A stretch of 45,695 nt of DNA, taken from NCBI GenBank assembly GCA_903929195.1, contig CAIYTT010000151.1, positions 1-45,695 of the forward strand. The letters are read 5' to 3'. The notes beneath the pieces are model-generated. The model was not told the origin of the DNA. It ran no database searches and saw only the letters and a program-made list of their open reading frames with translations. The position numbers and the translations under genes are program-made. Source of the stretch: an uncultured Bacteroidota bacterium. Its GTDB lineage: Bacteria; Bacteroidota; Bacteroidia; Chitinophagales; Chitinophagaceae. This document shows, in pieces, positions 17,471 through 25,941 of the stretch (within the stretch, counting starts at the first letter, position 1; the number at the start of each line of letters is the position of its first letter).

Positions 17471-18895
17471 ATGAAAAAAACAAAAATAGCATTACTGGCA
17501 TTAACTGCTATAATGCTTACAAAACAAACAAATGCACAGACCGCCACAAACACACCACAAGCCAAAGAGGTAACACCTGAAGCAGCAAAAATACCGTGGG
17601 ACGGCTTCGACCAAACTTGGGTAAATGGTAATGACAGACGGGATTCATCGGTATTTCATATACCTTATTTTACACCTTGTATCATGATTGATAACAACTT
17701 CACACATTCGTTTAACAACCCGATGGACCATACGGTTGTCGGCTCTACAGCACTATCCAGAAATGATGAAATGGTTATATCGGCTGTAAATTTTGGTGGC
17801 GACTTTAGTTTCGGTAATGCAAGAGGGCGGATAATGACCCAATTCGGGGCTCGTTCGCAGGTAGTACCCAGAAACGACCTAAGCCCGTACCGCGGTCAGT
17901 ACGACCTTGCAGATGCTTACCGTTATCTTGATGAAGCTTATGTAGGGTATCATTTCGACAAATGGTATGGTATTAATGTAGATGCAGGTTTATTTATGTC
18001 GTATATCGGTCTTAATTCGTATTATCAGCAGGAAAACTGGGAATATCAAGCATCCTATACTTCAGATAATACCCCATGGTTTTTTAATGGTATCAGGATA
18101 CAGATTTTCCCTTCAAAATATTTAAAAATTGAACCATGGATTATTAACGGTTGGCAAAGTTATGGCATGTTTAATGCTTTACCCGGTTTAGGTTGCAATA
18201 TTACCTATATGCCTAAAGAAAATATTAAAATGCTTACGAATGATTATTGGGGTACCGATGCAGCAGGGCTATTAGGCAGACACCGGTTCCATTCGGATAA
18301 CAGCTTTTTTATGAGGTATTATAATCGCCCGGCATCAAAAGGGATTAGCCGTATGGCATTTACAGTAACTGCCGATATTGGTTTTGAAAAAGGAGACGGA
18401 GTAAATGGCTTTACAAATGATACCGCTGCAAGCTCTACTACCCATAATGGACCGGCACAATATTTTGCAAGTTGGATGGTTTATAATAAAATATGGTTTG
18501 CAAAAAACAAGGCAGGTATCTATTGCGGTGGCGGTTGGATGACCAATCCCGGACGCTATTTAATATTAGCACCTACCGGTGCCGCAAGTCCATTTCCTAA
18601 TCCGTACAACCCCACACAAGGTGCAGGTAGCTCTACACCGGGTGCTATATTCACCGAAAATGCAGGAGACCAATTTACAGGGTGGGATTGTTCATTAGGT
18701 TTTAGCTGGACACCTAACCAAACTGTAGAATTTAAAGCTGAGTGGGTACATCGTGAGGCAAATGTGAATTATTTTGCCGGCCCGGGTGGTGTTACTTCGC
18801 CAAGTGGCTATACTTATACAGGGGTGGGTTCTTGGTTGCCCGACCTTGCAAAATCAGAAAACCGTTTTGTATGTGCATTCCTTTTCAGGTTATAA
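17471..18895 (+). CDS. Outer-membrane beta-barrel porin, BBP2/OmpL-like, linked to Kdp
   Basis: About 474 residues from the ATG at 17471; a start at 17447 would add eight residues ahead of the same signal peptide (MKKTKIALLALTAIMLTKQT...NAQ). The mature protein is rich in alternating polar/aromatic strands (YRYLDEAYVGYHFDKWYGIN, DAGLFMSYIGLNSYYQQENW) and ends in hydrophobic VCAFLFRL, as in outer-membrane barrels; the pattern fits the BBP2 family. Porins of this kind occur beside kdp genes in this phylum. Together with the shared control repeat this points to a K+-starvation-induced outer-membrane pore. Ion selectivity is inference. A terminator follows. Confidence 0.8.
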   Translation: MKKTKIALLALTAIMLTKQTNAQTATNTPQAKEVTPEAAKIPWDGFDQTWVNGNDRRDSSVFHIPYFTPCIMIDNNFTHSFNNPMDHTVVGSTALSRNDEMVISAVNFGGDFSFGNARGRIMTQFGARSQVVPRNDLSPYRGQYDLADAYRYLDEAYVGYHFDKWYGINVDAGLFMSYIGLNSYYQQENWEYQASYTSDNTPWFFNGIRIQIFPSKYLKIEPWIINGWQSYGMFNALPGLGCNITYMPKENIKMLTNDYWGTDAAGLLGRHRFHSDNSFFMRYYNRPASKGISRMAFTVTADIGFEKGDGVNGFTNDTAASSTTHNGPAQYFASWMVYNKIWFAKNKAGIYCGGGWMTNPGRYLILAPTGAASPFPNPYNPTQGAGSSTPGAIFTENAGDQFTGWDCSLGFSWTPNQTVEFKAEWVHREANVNYFAGPGGVTSPSGYTYTGVGSWLPDLAKSENRFVCAFLFRL

Positions 18896-18930
18896 GTAAA
18901 ACATGAAAAAAAATAAAGTATATTTTATTG

Positions 18931-18968
18931 AAAGTGGTGCAGTCAAGAATTTGACTCACCACTTTTTT
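18931..18968 (+). terminator. Terminator of the porin gene
   Basis: AAAGTGGTG/CACCACTTT outer stem and AGTCAA/TTGACT inner stem with one bulged base, followed by T7. Confidence 0.8.
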
Positions 18969-19085
18969 TCTACCATTAAAGCAAGAAACAGAATTTAATA
19001 CTCCGTTTCTTTGTTAGGTATAAGCAAAGAAAAAATGAAAGACATTAATATAAAATACAATGTAGCTGTACCTGTCTTTTTTTGT

Positions 19086-19094
19086 TATATTTGC
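19086..19094 (+). promoter_or_regulatory. -7 promoter box at the start of the small membrane gene
   Basis: TATATTTGC matches TAnnTTTGC exactly but ends 3 bp before the ATG at 19098, implying a leaderless transcript or a later start codon. Confidence 0.45.
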
Positions 19095-19097
19095 GTT

Positions 19098-19337
19098 ATG
19101 TCATCGCAACCAAACAAGTCAAAAAAAATATATAGGGCAATAATTGAAATATCTTTTGTAGTTTTTCTATTTTATTCAAATCTCTTAATGGGCGAATATA
19201 ACAATACAGGCTTAGGGAAAAAAAATGGCATTTGGTGGGCTATTAATGATATTTTTACAATTGAGAATTTTTTCATTGCAATGCTTATGGCTATTATCAG
19301 TTATGTGATATTTGAATTTCTAAGAAATAAATTATAG
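19098..19337 (+). CDS. Small membrane protein of unknown function
   Basis: About 79 residues from the ATG at 19098 (MSSQPNKSKKIYRAIIEISF). The frame is open further upstream to 19011, but the promoter box lies inside that extension, so the shorter form is preferred. Two membrane helices are visible (IIEISFVVFLFYSNLL and NFFIAMLMAIISYVIFEFL) with a short loop between. I do not recognise the family. It lies between the porin and a broken AbiEii-type module. Confidence 0.55.
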   Translation: MSSQPNKSKKIYRAIIEISFVVFLFYSNLLMGEYNNTGLGKKNGIWWAINDIFTIENFFIAMLMAIISYVIFEFLRNKL

Positions 19338-19414
19338 CTTATTAATATTGATTAGGACAGAACAAATTGATTGAAAAGTATTGATAAATTGTTTTTTAGA
19401 TACGTTATAAATTG

Positions 19415-19422
19415 TATCTTTG
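19415..19422 (+). promoter_or_regulatory. -7 box of the DUF6922-like gene
   Basis: TATCTTTG fits TAnnTTTG, with TTG at 19389-19391 23 bp upstream as a possible -33 element, and the ATG follows 24 bp later. Confidence 0.45.
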
Positions 19423-19446
19423 TTTATGCTACTATATTGAGAACCT

Positions 19447-19764
19447 ATGTATTTTGATGTTTACAAAATGTATCCGGATGCAAAAATCAACCCCACTTTA
19501 TTGTGGGAATATGACCTTACAAATTTTGATTTTCAAAAAATGAAATCGATTGTTATACAAAGGGTTGTAGAATGTGGCTACCCTAATGACTGGTATGCAG
19601 CTCTTAATTTGTTTGGCGAAGAAGAAGTTAAGGAAACTATAAAAAACTTACCTTATTTAAATGACAAAGATATGACTTTTGTAAGTGTACTATTTGAAAT
19701 ACCGATAACAGAACTGAAATGTTACATAAAGAAACAGTTAGTGCAAACACACTGGAACTCCTAA
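19447..19764 (+). CDS. DUF6922-like partner of an AbiEii-type nucleotidyltransferase
   Basis: A 105-residue protein. The stretches LLWEYDLTNFDFQKMKSIVI, RVVECGYPNDWYAALNLFGE and VKETIKNLPYLNDKDMTFVS match the small proteins that precede AbiEii-type nucleotidyltransferases in this phylum and are thought to act as antitoxins. Its end overlaps the start of the nucleotidyltransferase fragment by 46 bp, as expected for such a pair. It appears full length. Because the partner is truncated, it is probably an orphan. Confidence 0.65.
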   Translation: MYFDVYKMYPDAKINPTLLWEYDLTNFDFQKMKSIVIQRVVECGYPNDWYAALNLFGEEEVKETIKNLPYLNDKDMTFVSVLFEIPITELKCYIKKQLVQTHWNS

Positions 19765-19871
19765 AAGATTTGATAAATAACAGTACTTTGAACCATTTTT
19801 TTTGGGTAGGCGGTACTGCACTTTCTTTGCAAATAGGACACAGGATTAGTGTTGATATTGTTGAACCCTGA
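19719..19871 (+). pseudogene. Truncated AbiEii/AbiGii-type nucleotidyltransferase
   Basis: Fifty residues ending FWVGGTALSLQIGHRISVDI VEP then TGA. Intact proteins of the family read VGGTALALQ.GHR.S.D.D.F at this point and go on for about 200 residues. The protein stops just at the catalytic DxD, reading D-I-V instead. Shortly downstream, 19880-19930 can be read as VNQPYKWEPIKNAFLK then stop, possibly the original C-terminus, which would mean an internal deletion. The gene is dead as a toxin. Confidence 0.65.
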
Positions 19872-20066
19872 TACAATTAGTAAATCAACCTTATAAATGG
19901 GAGCCTATAAAAAACGCTTTTTTGAAATGATAAAATACCCTGATAAAATCTTTATAGAAAAAATAGTTTAAGTATGCTTTATTAAGTATATTATATTTAT
20001 TTTTATAATGCAATTGTCTTTGTAATTTAATAAGCATTATATTAATTTAAACTTAAGTGAAATAAA

Positions 20067-22004
20067 ATGAAAAGTCTTGATATTAAAAAAGTATCGTTTG
20101 CAGGCATTCTAATTGCAATGGGTATTGTTTTTGGTGATTTAGGAACATCACCATTATATACTTACAAAGCAATTCTTGGAGACAGAATAATTAGCGAAGA
20201 ACTGATATTAGGAAGTGTATCTGCCATTTTCTGGACTTTAACTTTCCAGACAACCTTAAAGTATGTTTTTATAACTATGCGTGCCGATAATAATGGTGAG
20301 GGAGGAATATTTTCGTTGTATGCTTTAATAAGGCGAAATGCCAAATGGCTACTATGGCCGGCCATTATTGGTGGTAGTTTTATGATTGCAGACAGTTTGA
20401 TAACCCCACCTATTTCGGTTACATCAGCAATTGAAGGATTGAAAGGAGTGCAGCCAAACATACCTATTATACCTATCACCATAGGTATTCTTATTATCCT
20501 TTTTCTATTTCAGCGTACAGGAACCGGGAGTATAGGAAAACTTTTTGGACCGGCAATGGTCATTTGGTTTGGTATGATTTCCATATTGGGTTTTAATTTT
20601 TTAATAAAAGATTTTTCTGTATTGAGAGCAATCAACCCCATGTTTGCATTTAATCTCGTTTTAAATTATCCCGGTGGCTTATGGGTATTGGGTGGAGTAT
20701 TTCTGTGTGCCACCGGTGCCGAGGCACTCTATGCAGACATGGGACATGTGGGGCGAAAGAATATACAAATGGCATGGATATGTATTAAAGTTGCCCTCTT
20801 ATTATGTTATTTCGGTGAGGCTGCATTACTTAAAAACCATATAGGACAAACATTAACTACCGTTGACCCTTTTTATGATATGGTACCGAGATGGTTTTTA
20901 ATACCCAGTGTCATCATCTCCACTTTAGCAACAATAATAGCAAGTCAGGCTTTAATAAGTGGTACTTATACTTTATTTAATGAAGCAATACGACTTAATG
21001 TTTGGCCTAAAATGAGAGCAAATTTCCCATCGGAAACAAGGGGGCAGGTATATTTACCGGCTATCAATTGGATGATGATGGCAGGTTGTATAGGTATGGT
21101 CTTATATTTCCGGGAATCAAGCAATATGGAAGCTGCCTTCGGATTGTCTGTTACTCTTACCATGTTGATGACAACCGTTTTATTAAGCTACTATTTACAT
21201 GTAAAAAAGTATCCTAAACTGCTCACTTATACCGTGTTAGTATTGTATTTATGGATAGAACTTACTTTTTTGGTAGCCAACATGAAAAAATTTGAACATG
21301 GCGGATGGTTAACATTATCAATAGGCACATTATTAATTACGATAATGTATGTATGGCAAGCTGGTAGGAAATTAAAAAGTAGGTATAAGAAATTTATCAG
21401 GCTTGATAAGTACTTACCGGCAATTAAGCAATTAAGTAATGACGAAACAATCCCTAAATATGCCAATCATTTGGTATATTTAACATTAGCAGAAAAACCG
21501 GGTGCAATAGAACAGAAAATAATAGAATCTATTTTTTATCATCAACCCAAAAGGGCTGATATTTATTGGTTGCTGCACGTTGAAGTGGACGATGCACCCT
21601 ATACTATGAGTTATTCAACTCAAATAATTGCACCGCAAGACCTAATATATGTAAAATTAAAGTTGGGCTTTAGGGTTGTACCACGTGTCAATTTGTTTTT
21701 CAAAAAAATTGTATGCGAAATGGCAGCAAACAAAGAAATAGAGCTAAAAAATGCGTATTGCAACATCGACGAGCAAGCTGCATTCAGTGATTTCAGATTT
21801 GTAGTTATGAAAAGTTTTATGTCGTTCGACAATCAATTGCCATTTTGGAAAAACCTGATGATGAAACTGTATTTTGTTCTTGATAAAATAAGTTTGCCCG
21901 ACCCCGAAGCTTTTGGATTAGATTATAATAATGTAGTTGTGGAGCAGGTACCGGTAGTAATGCAAAAAATAGGAGCTATTCATTTAACCAGAGAATTTGA
22001 ATAA
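20067..22004 (+). CDS. kup: KUP-family potassium uptake protein
   Basis: A 645-residue K+/H+ symporter of the KUP/HAK/KT family. The N-terminus has the diagnostic GIVFGDLGTSPLYTYKAIL, followed by NNGEGGIFSLYALIRR and GGTGAEAL-type CATGAEALYADMGHVG. About twelve membrane helices are followed by a cytoplasmic tail of roughly 200 residues (LAEKPGAIEQKIIESIFYHQ). It gives constitutive, moderate-affinity K+ uptake. Its stop codon is 1 bp before the start of the KdpD gene, so transporter and sensor are co-transcribed. The region 19975-20066 upstream holds no clear promoter. Confidence 0.95.
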   Translation: MKSLDIKKVSFAGILIAMGIVFGDLGTSPLYTYKAILGDRIISEELILGSVSAIFWTLTFQTTLKYVFITMRADNNGEGGIFSLYALIRRNAKWLLWPAIIGGSFMIADSLITPPISVTSAIEGLKGVQPNIPIIPITIGILIILFLFQRTGTGSIGKLFGPAMVIWFGMISILGFNFLIKDFSVLRAINPMFAFNLVLNYPGGLWVLGGVFLCATGAEALYADMGHVGRKNIQMAWICIKVALLLCYFGEAALLKNHIGQTLTTVDPFYDMVPRWFLIPSVIISTLATIIASQALISGTYTLFNEAIRLNVWPKMRANFPSETRGQVYLPAINWMMMAGCIGMVLYFRESSNMEAAFGLSVTLTMLMTTVLLSYYLHVKKYPKLLTYTVLVLYLWIELTFLVANMKKFEHGGWLTLSIGTLLITIMYVWQAGRKLKSRYKKFIRLDKYLPAIKQLSNDETIPKYANHLVYLTLAEKPGAIEQKIIESIFYHQPKRADIYWLLHVEVDDAPYTMSYSTQIIAPQDLIYVKLKLGFRVVPRVNLFFKKIVCEMAANKEIELKNAYCNIDEQAAFSDFRFVVMKSFMSFDNQLPFWKNLMMKLYFVLDKISLPDPEAFGLDYNNVVVEQVPVVMQKIGAIHLTREFE

Positions 22005-22005
22005 A

Positions 22006-23136
22006 ATGGAAGATGATAAAGAAAAAAGAGTGCAACGTTTTTTAGACCTCAATAAAATAAACACACGGGGAAGGCTTAAAATTTATATTGGTATGAGTGC
22101 CGGTGTTGGTAAAACATACCGAATGTTGCAAGAAGCTCATACATTATTGCGTAACGGAGTTAATTTTAAAGTTGGCTATGTGGAAACACATGGTAGAAAA
22201 GAGACTGCTGAACTGATAGAAGGTTTGCCGGTTATACCACGCCGCGAAGTGTTTTATAAAGGTAAAAAATTAGAAGAATTAGATGTAAATGCAATATTAT
22301 TATTACACCCCTCTATTGTAATTATAGATGAATTAGCACACTCTAATATTCCGGGGAGTAAAAATAATAAACGTTGGCAAGATGTATTAGATATACTTGA
22401 AGCAGGAATAGATGTAATAACTGCTGTAAACATACAGCATATTGAAAGCATTAATGAAGAAGTAAAAATAATTACCGGCATAGAGGTAAAAGAGCGTGTG
22501 CCGGATAAAATATTGCAGTTGGCAGATGAGGTAGTCAATATTGACCTAACGGCAGATGAGCTGATTACGAGATTGAAAGAAGGGAAGATATATGACCCTG
22601 CAAAAGTACAGCAGGCATTACAGAATTTTTTTCAGCCCGACCAGATATTACAGTTGCGTGAGCTGGCACTAAAAGAGGTGGCAGGACAGGTGGAACGCAA
22701 AGTTGACTACCAAATTACTGCCAGACAAACGGCTTTTAAGCATGAACGTTTTTTAGCATGTATTTCTTCAAATCATGAAATAGCACAGAGGATAATAAGA
22801 AAAACTGCAAGGTTAGCCTCTTATTATAACAGCCAATGGTATGTATTATATGTACAAACAGGAAAAGAAGACAGTGATAAGATTCCATTAGCTACACAAA
22901 GACATCTAATAAATAATTTTAAAAACGCAACAGAATTAGGTGCAGAGATTATTCGCAAAAAAAACAATAATGTTGCAGCAGCGATATTTGAAACAACAGA
23001 AGAAAAAAAAATAACCACTATTTGTATTGGCAAACCGCACTTAAATATTTTTCAAATTATTTTAAGAACCGGCATTTTCAATCAATTGCTTAAAACACTT
23101 TCAAAGAATAATATAGACATTATAATCTTATCCTAA
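22006..23136 (+). CDS. kdpD: KdpD sensory half: N-terminal KdpD domain plus universal-stress domain
   Basis: About 376 residues from the ATG at 22006; an in-frame TTG three codons earlier is less likely. Residues 24-45 (GRLKIYIGMSAGVGKTYRML) hold the Walker A motif GMSAGVGKT, with VIIDELAHSNIPGSKNNKRW and DVITAVNIQHIESINE after it, all hallmarks of the KdpD N-terminal domain. The last 130 residues fit a universal-stress fold (FLACISSNHEIAQRIIRKTA). There are no membrane helices, GAF domain or kinase; those functions are left to the next gene. The stop overlaps the kinase start by one base (TAATG). It probably senses cytoplasmic K+ or a related signal such as c-di-AMP; the latter is not shown here. 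Confidence 0.9.
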   Translation: MEDDKEKRVQRFLDLNKINTRGRLKIYIGMSAGVGKTYRMLQEAHTLLRNGVNFKVGYVETHGRKETAELIEGLPVIPRREVFYKGKKLEELDVNAILLLHPSIVIIDELAHSNIPGSKNNKRWQDVLDILEAGIDVITAVNIQHIESINEEVKIITGIEVKERVPDKILQLADEVVNIDLTADELITRLKEGKIYDPAKVQQALQNFFQPDQILQLRELALKEVAGQVERKVDYQITARQTAFKHERFLACISSNHEIAQRIIRKTARLASYYNSQWYVLYVQTGKEDSDKIPLATQRHLINNFKNATELGAEIIRKKNNNVAAAIFETTEEKKITTICIGKPHLNIFQIILRTGIFNQLLKTLSKNNIDIIILS

Positions 23137-24824
23137 TGGCATTAACAGTACGAAAAAAAATATGGTTTGGAACAGTATTTTTGTTCATCTTATTATTATT
23201 TACAGGTGGTACAGGTATCTATTTTACTGTAATAATGAAGGAAGAAGCAAAAGCGGTGTTACAAGCTAATTATGAAAGTTTGGAATATTGCCATATAATG
23301 CAACAACAGTTAGACAATATTGATATAGATTACAATCAATCGATTTCTCTATTTGAAAATGCATTAAAGAAACAAGAACGAAACATTACAGAACCCGGCG
23401 AAGATAAGGCTACTCTGAATTTAAGACTATTATTCAATCAACTAAAAAGCGGAGATACAACCAAAAAAAATTTCAGATGCATTAAGTCGGAAATACAAAA
23501 TATATTGTATTTGAACATGTATGCTATCTATAATAAAAATTTAAAATCGGAAGCTACTGCTGAAAGAGCTCTTTCTATAATTGTATGCTTAGCAGTAATA
23601 GTATTGATGATTTCCTTTACATTTTCGGTCAATTTCCCAACTATTGTTACCAATCCTATTAAGCACTTAACAGAAGCAATACAAGAAATAAGCAACAAAA
23701 ACTATAAGCATCGCATATATATAGAAAACAAAGACGAGTTTGGCAAACTGGCAGATGCATTTAATGTAATGGCTGAAAGGCTTGAATACTTTGAAAATAG
23801 CAATCTGAATAAACTGATGTTTGAAAAAAACAGAGCTGAGGCAGTAATAAATAGTTTAAAAGAAGCAAGTATTGGCATAGATAAAAATAATATTATTCTC
23901 TTTGCAAATTTTCAAGCATTACAATTATTAGGTTTAAAACAAGCAGAAATAGTAGGTGTAAAAGTAGATGAACTTGCAAAAAAGAATGATCTTTTTAGTT
24001 TTTTGGTAAACGAAGCGTCTTCGGCACCTTTTAATATTATTATAGAAAATAAGGAAAACTATTTTACAAAAGAAGTTATAGAAGTTGCACAAGGTGAAGG
24101 TAATAGCAAGGTAATAGTATTAAGAAACATAACATCTTTTAAAGAATTAGATGTAGCTAAAACAAATTTTATTGCTACTATTTCTCATGAATTAAAGACC
24201 CCATTAGCGGCATCTGATTTTAGTTTAAAATTGCTTGAGGATGAACGAACAGGAAAACTAACAAATGAACAAAAGGAGCTAATTATAAATTTGAAACAAG
24301 ACAATAAACGGATTCTTAAAATAATAAGTGAATTATTGAACCTATCGCAAATAGAATCAGGAAGAATACAATTGAATGTACAGGAAGTAAATGCATATTC
24401 GATTGTTGATAATGCTATTGAGACGGTTGCTACCAGTGCAAAAGATAAAAACATATCTATAGTAAAAGAATTAGACAAAAATCTGCCAACATTTAATGCA
24501 GATGTAGAAAAATGTACTTGGGTACTAAATAATTTTCTTACAAATGCTATCAAATACTCAGACAATGATTCAAAGATTATTATCAGTTCAAAAAAAGAAA
24601 ATAATCAGATATTATTTTCAGTTGAAGATTTTGGACTTGGCATTGCAAATGAATATTTAACACGAGTATTCGAAAGGTATTTTCAAATTCCGGGTACTAA
24701 ATCAATTGGCAACGGGTTAGGTTTGGCAATTTCAAAAGATTTTATTGAAGCACAAAAAGGAAAAATATGGGTAAAAAGCGATTTTGGGAAAGGAACTGTT
24801 TTTAGTTTTTCTTTACCCATTTAA
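23136..24824 (+). CDS. Membrane sensor histidine kinase, partner of the KdpD half
   Basis: A 562-residue kinase. Transmembrane helices at about 10-33 and 147-170 flank a periplasmic domain of about 110 residues. A HAMP linker (about 171-222, ending EFGKLADAFNVMAERL) and a PAS-like domain (about 236-335) follow. The phospho-acceptor is His351 in ATISHELKTPL. The ATPase domain has NFLTNAIKYS (N box), EDFGLGI (G1), FERYFQIPG and GNGLGLAIS (G2). All catalytic boxes are intact. It follows the KdpD half with a one-base overlap. No response regulator lies beside it. Confidence 0.92.
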   Translation: MALTVRKKIWFGTVFLFILLLFTGGTGIYFTVIMKEEAKAVLQANYESLEYCHIMQQQLDNIDIDYNQSISLFENALKKQERNITEPGEDKATLNLRLLFNQLKSGDTTKKNFRCIKSEIQNILYLNMYAIYNKNLKSEATAERALSIIVCLAVIVLMISFTFSVNFPTIVTNPIKHLTEAIQEISNKNYKHRIYIENKDEFGKLADAFNVMAERLEYFENSNLNKLMFEKNRAEAVINSLKEASIGIDKNNIILFANFQALQLLGLKQAEIVGVKVDELAKKNDLFSFLVNEASSAPFNIIIENKENYFTKEVIEVAQGEGNSKVIVLRNITSFKELDVAKTNFIATISHELKTPLAASDFSLKLLEDERTGKLTNEQKELIINLKQDNKRILKIISELLNLSQIESGRIQLNVQEVNAYSIVDNAIETVATSAKDKNISIVKELDKNLPTFNADVEKCTWVLNNFLTNAIKYSDNDSKIIISSKKENNQILFSVEDFGLGIANEYLTRVFERYFQIPGTKSIGNGLGLAISKDFIEAQKGKIWVKSDFGKGTVFSFSLPI

Positions 24825-24862
24825 AATCGCATAGCGTTAAAATAAATATAAATACATTTATT

Positions 24863-25717
24863 TTACGAATCCAAAAATTTTCTTTCTTTTAATAAATAGC
24901 GGCTGCCTTCTGCCAAAATACCTACTCTTAAATTATCCATAACTATTGGAGTAAAATCATCTACTTTATGTATATTAGTATGTGCTATACTACTACCGTC
25001 AATAATAATTACCATGCCGGAGCCTAAACATTCTGCAAGATTTCCTTCTGTAATTAGCAATGCAGTGTCTTCGCCTAAACCTACTCCCAAAATATGCGGA
25101 TGCAATGCTACTGCATGTGCCAGTCTTGCAAAACGACCTCTTTTAATAAAATGGGTATCTACAATAATTTCTTTTATTAAACCTAAGCCTTTGGTTATTT
25201 TAATATCATCTTTAAATAATGCTTCTCTTATTAATCCTCCACCAATTATGGTATCTGGAACAGCCATTGCACCTGCACTGGTTCCTCCTATTATAAAATT
25301 GCTATCTATATGATATTTATGAATTAGGGCAGACATTAGTTGAGTTTTCCCAATATGTGAAATAAGTCTATTTTGGTCGCCACCGGTAAAAAAAACAGCA
25401 TGTGCATTATGTATTCTTTCTAATGATTCCGGATTATTACCGTCTTCTGTAGTTTCAACTTTTATAATACCAACTTCCGTAAACCCTTCTTTTTTGTAAG
25501 CATCTATATAAAGTTCTTCCATTTCATCAGGTATTGCTGATGCAGAAGCAATTATTTCAATAAGATGATGTTTTCTGGGTATTTTTGAAATAAGTTTACC
25601 AAGAATCTCAAAATGAGATTGTGATATTCTTTTTTTATGGATTGTCAGGTTTTCACCGGGTTCCTCTCCTTTGTTTTCATGCCCGCCAACTATAAGCAAT
25701 TGTCCTTTCGGCATCAT
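24863..25717 (-). CDS. Cyanophycinase-like peptidase S51
   Basis: A 284-residue protein of peptidase family S51. The nucleophile Ser147 lies in GGTSAGA; FFTGGDQNRL (109-118) and DTHFIKRGRFARL are conserved in cyanophycinase, which cuts multi-L-arginyl-poly-L-aspartate to beta-Asp-Arg dipeptides. An intracellular enzyme (no signal peptide) of normal length. No cyanophycin synthetase is in the window, so the substrate may be made elsewhere or be another beta-aspartyl peptide. It converges on the histidine kinase with a short AT-only inverted repeat (24838-24865) between them. Confidence 0.85.
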   Translation of the reverse strand: MMPKGQLLIVGGHENKGEEPGENLTIHKKRISQSHFEILGKLISKIPRKHHLIEIIASASAIPDEMEELYIDAYKKEGFTEVGIIKVETTEDGNNPESLERIHNAHAVFFTGGDQNRLISHIGKTQLMSALIHKYHIDSNFIIGGTSAGAMAVPDTIIGGGLIREALFKDDIKITKGLGLIKEIIVDTHFIKRGRFARLAHAVALHPHILGVGLGEDTALLITEGNLAECLGSGMVIIIDGSSIAHTNIHKVDDFTPIVMDNLRVGILAEGSRYLLKERKFLDS

Positions 25718-25941
25718 ATATATAAATTATTAATTATTAATAATATTCATTCAAGTCCTATAAATAAATTTTCTCTATCACTTGCAATGTAAATTAGTCT
25801 TATTCATTATTTCCGCATGAAATCCTAAATATAACTATTTACCGTTGTGTAAATATATTCAAATAGTTGAAACTTAATAAATAAAATGAACCTGATACCC
25901 AATGAGCATTCGCTTTAAATATATTTATTTTTATTCATACT

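Noticed and set aside
24838-24865. AT-only inverted repeat between the kinase and cyanophycinase genes as a terminator
   Set aside because: Ten A/T pairs without a G/C pair in very AT-rich DNA are weak evidence.
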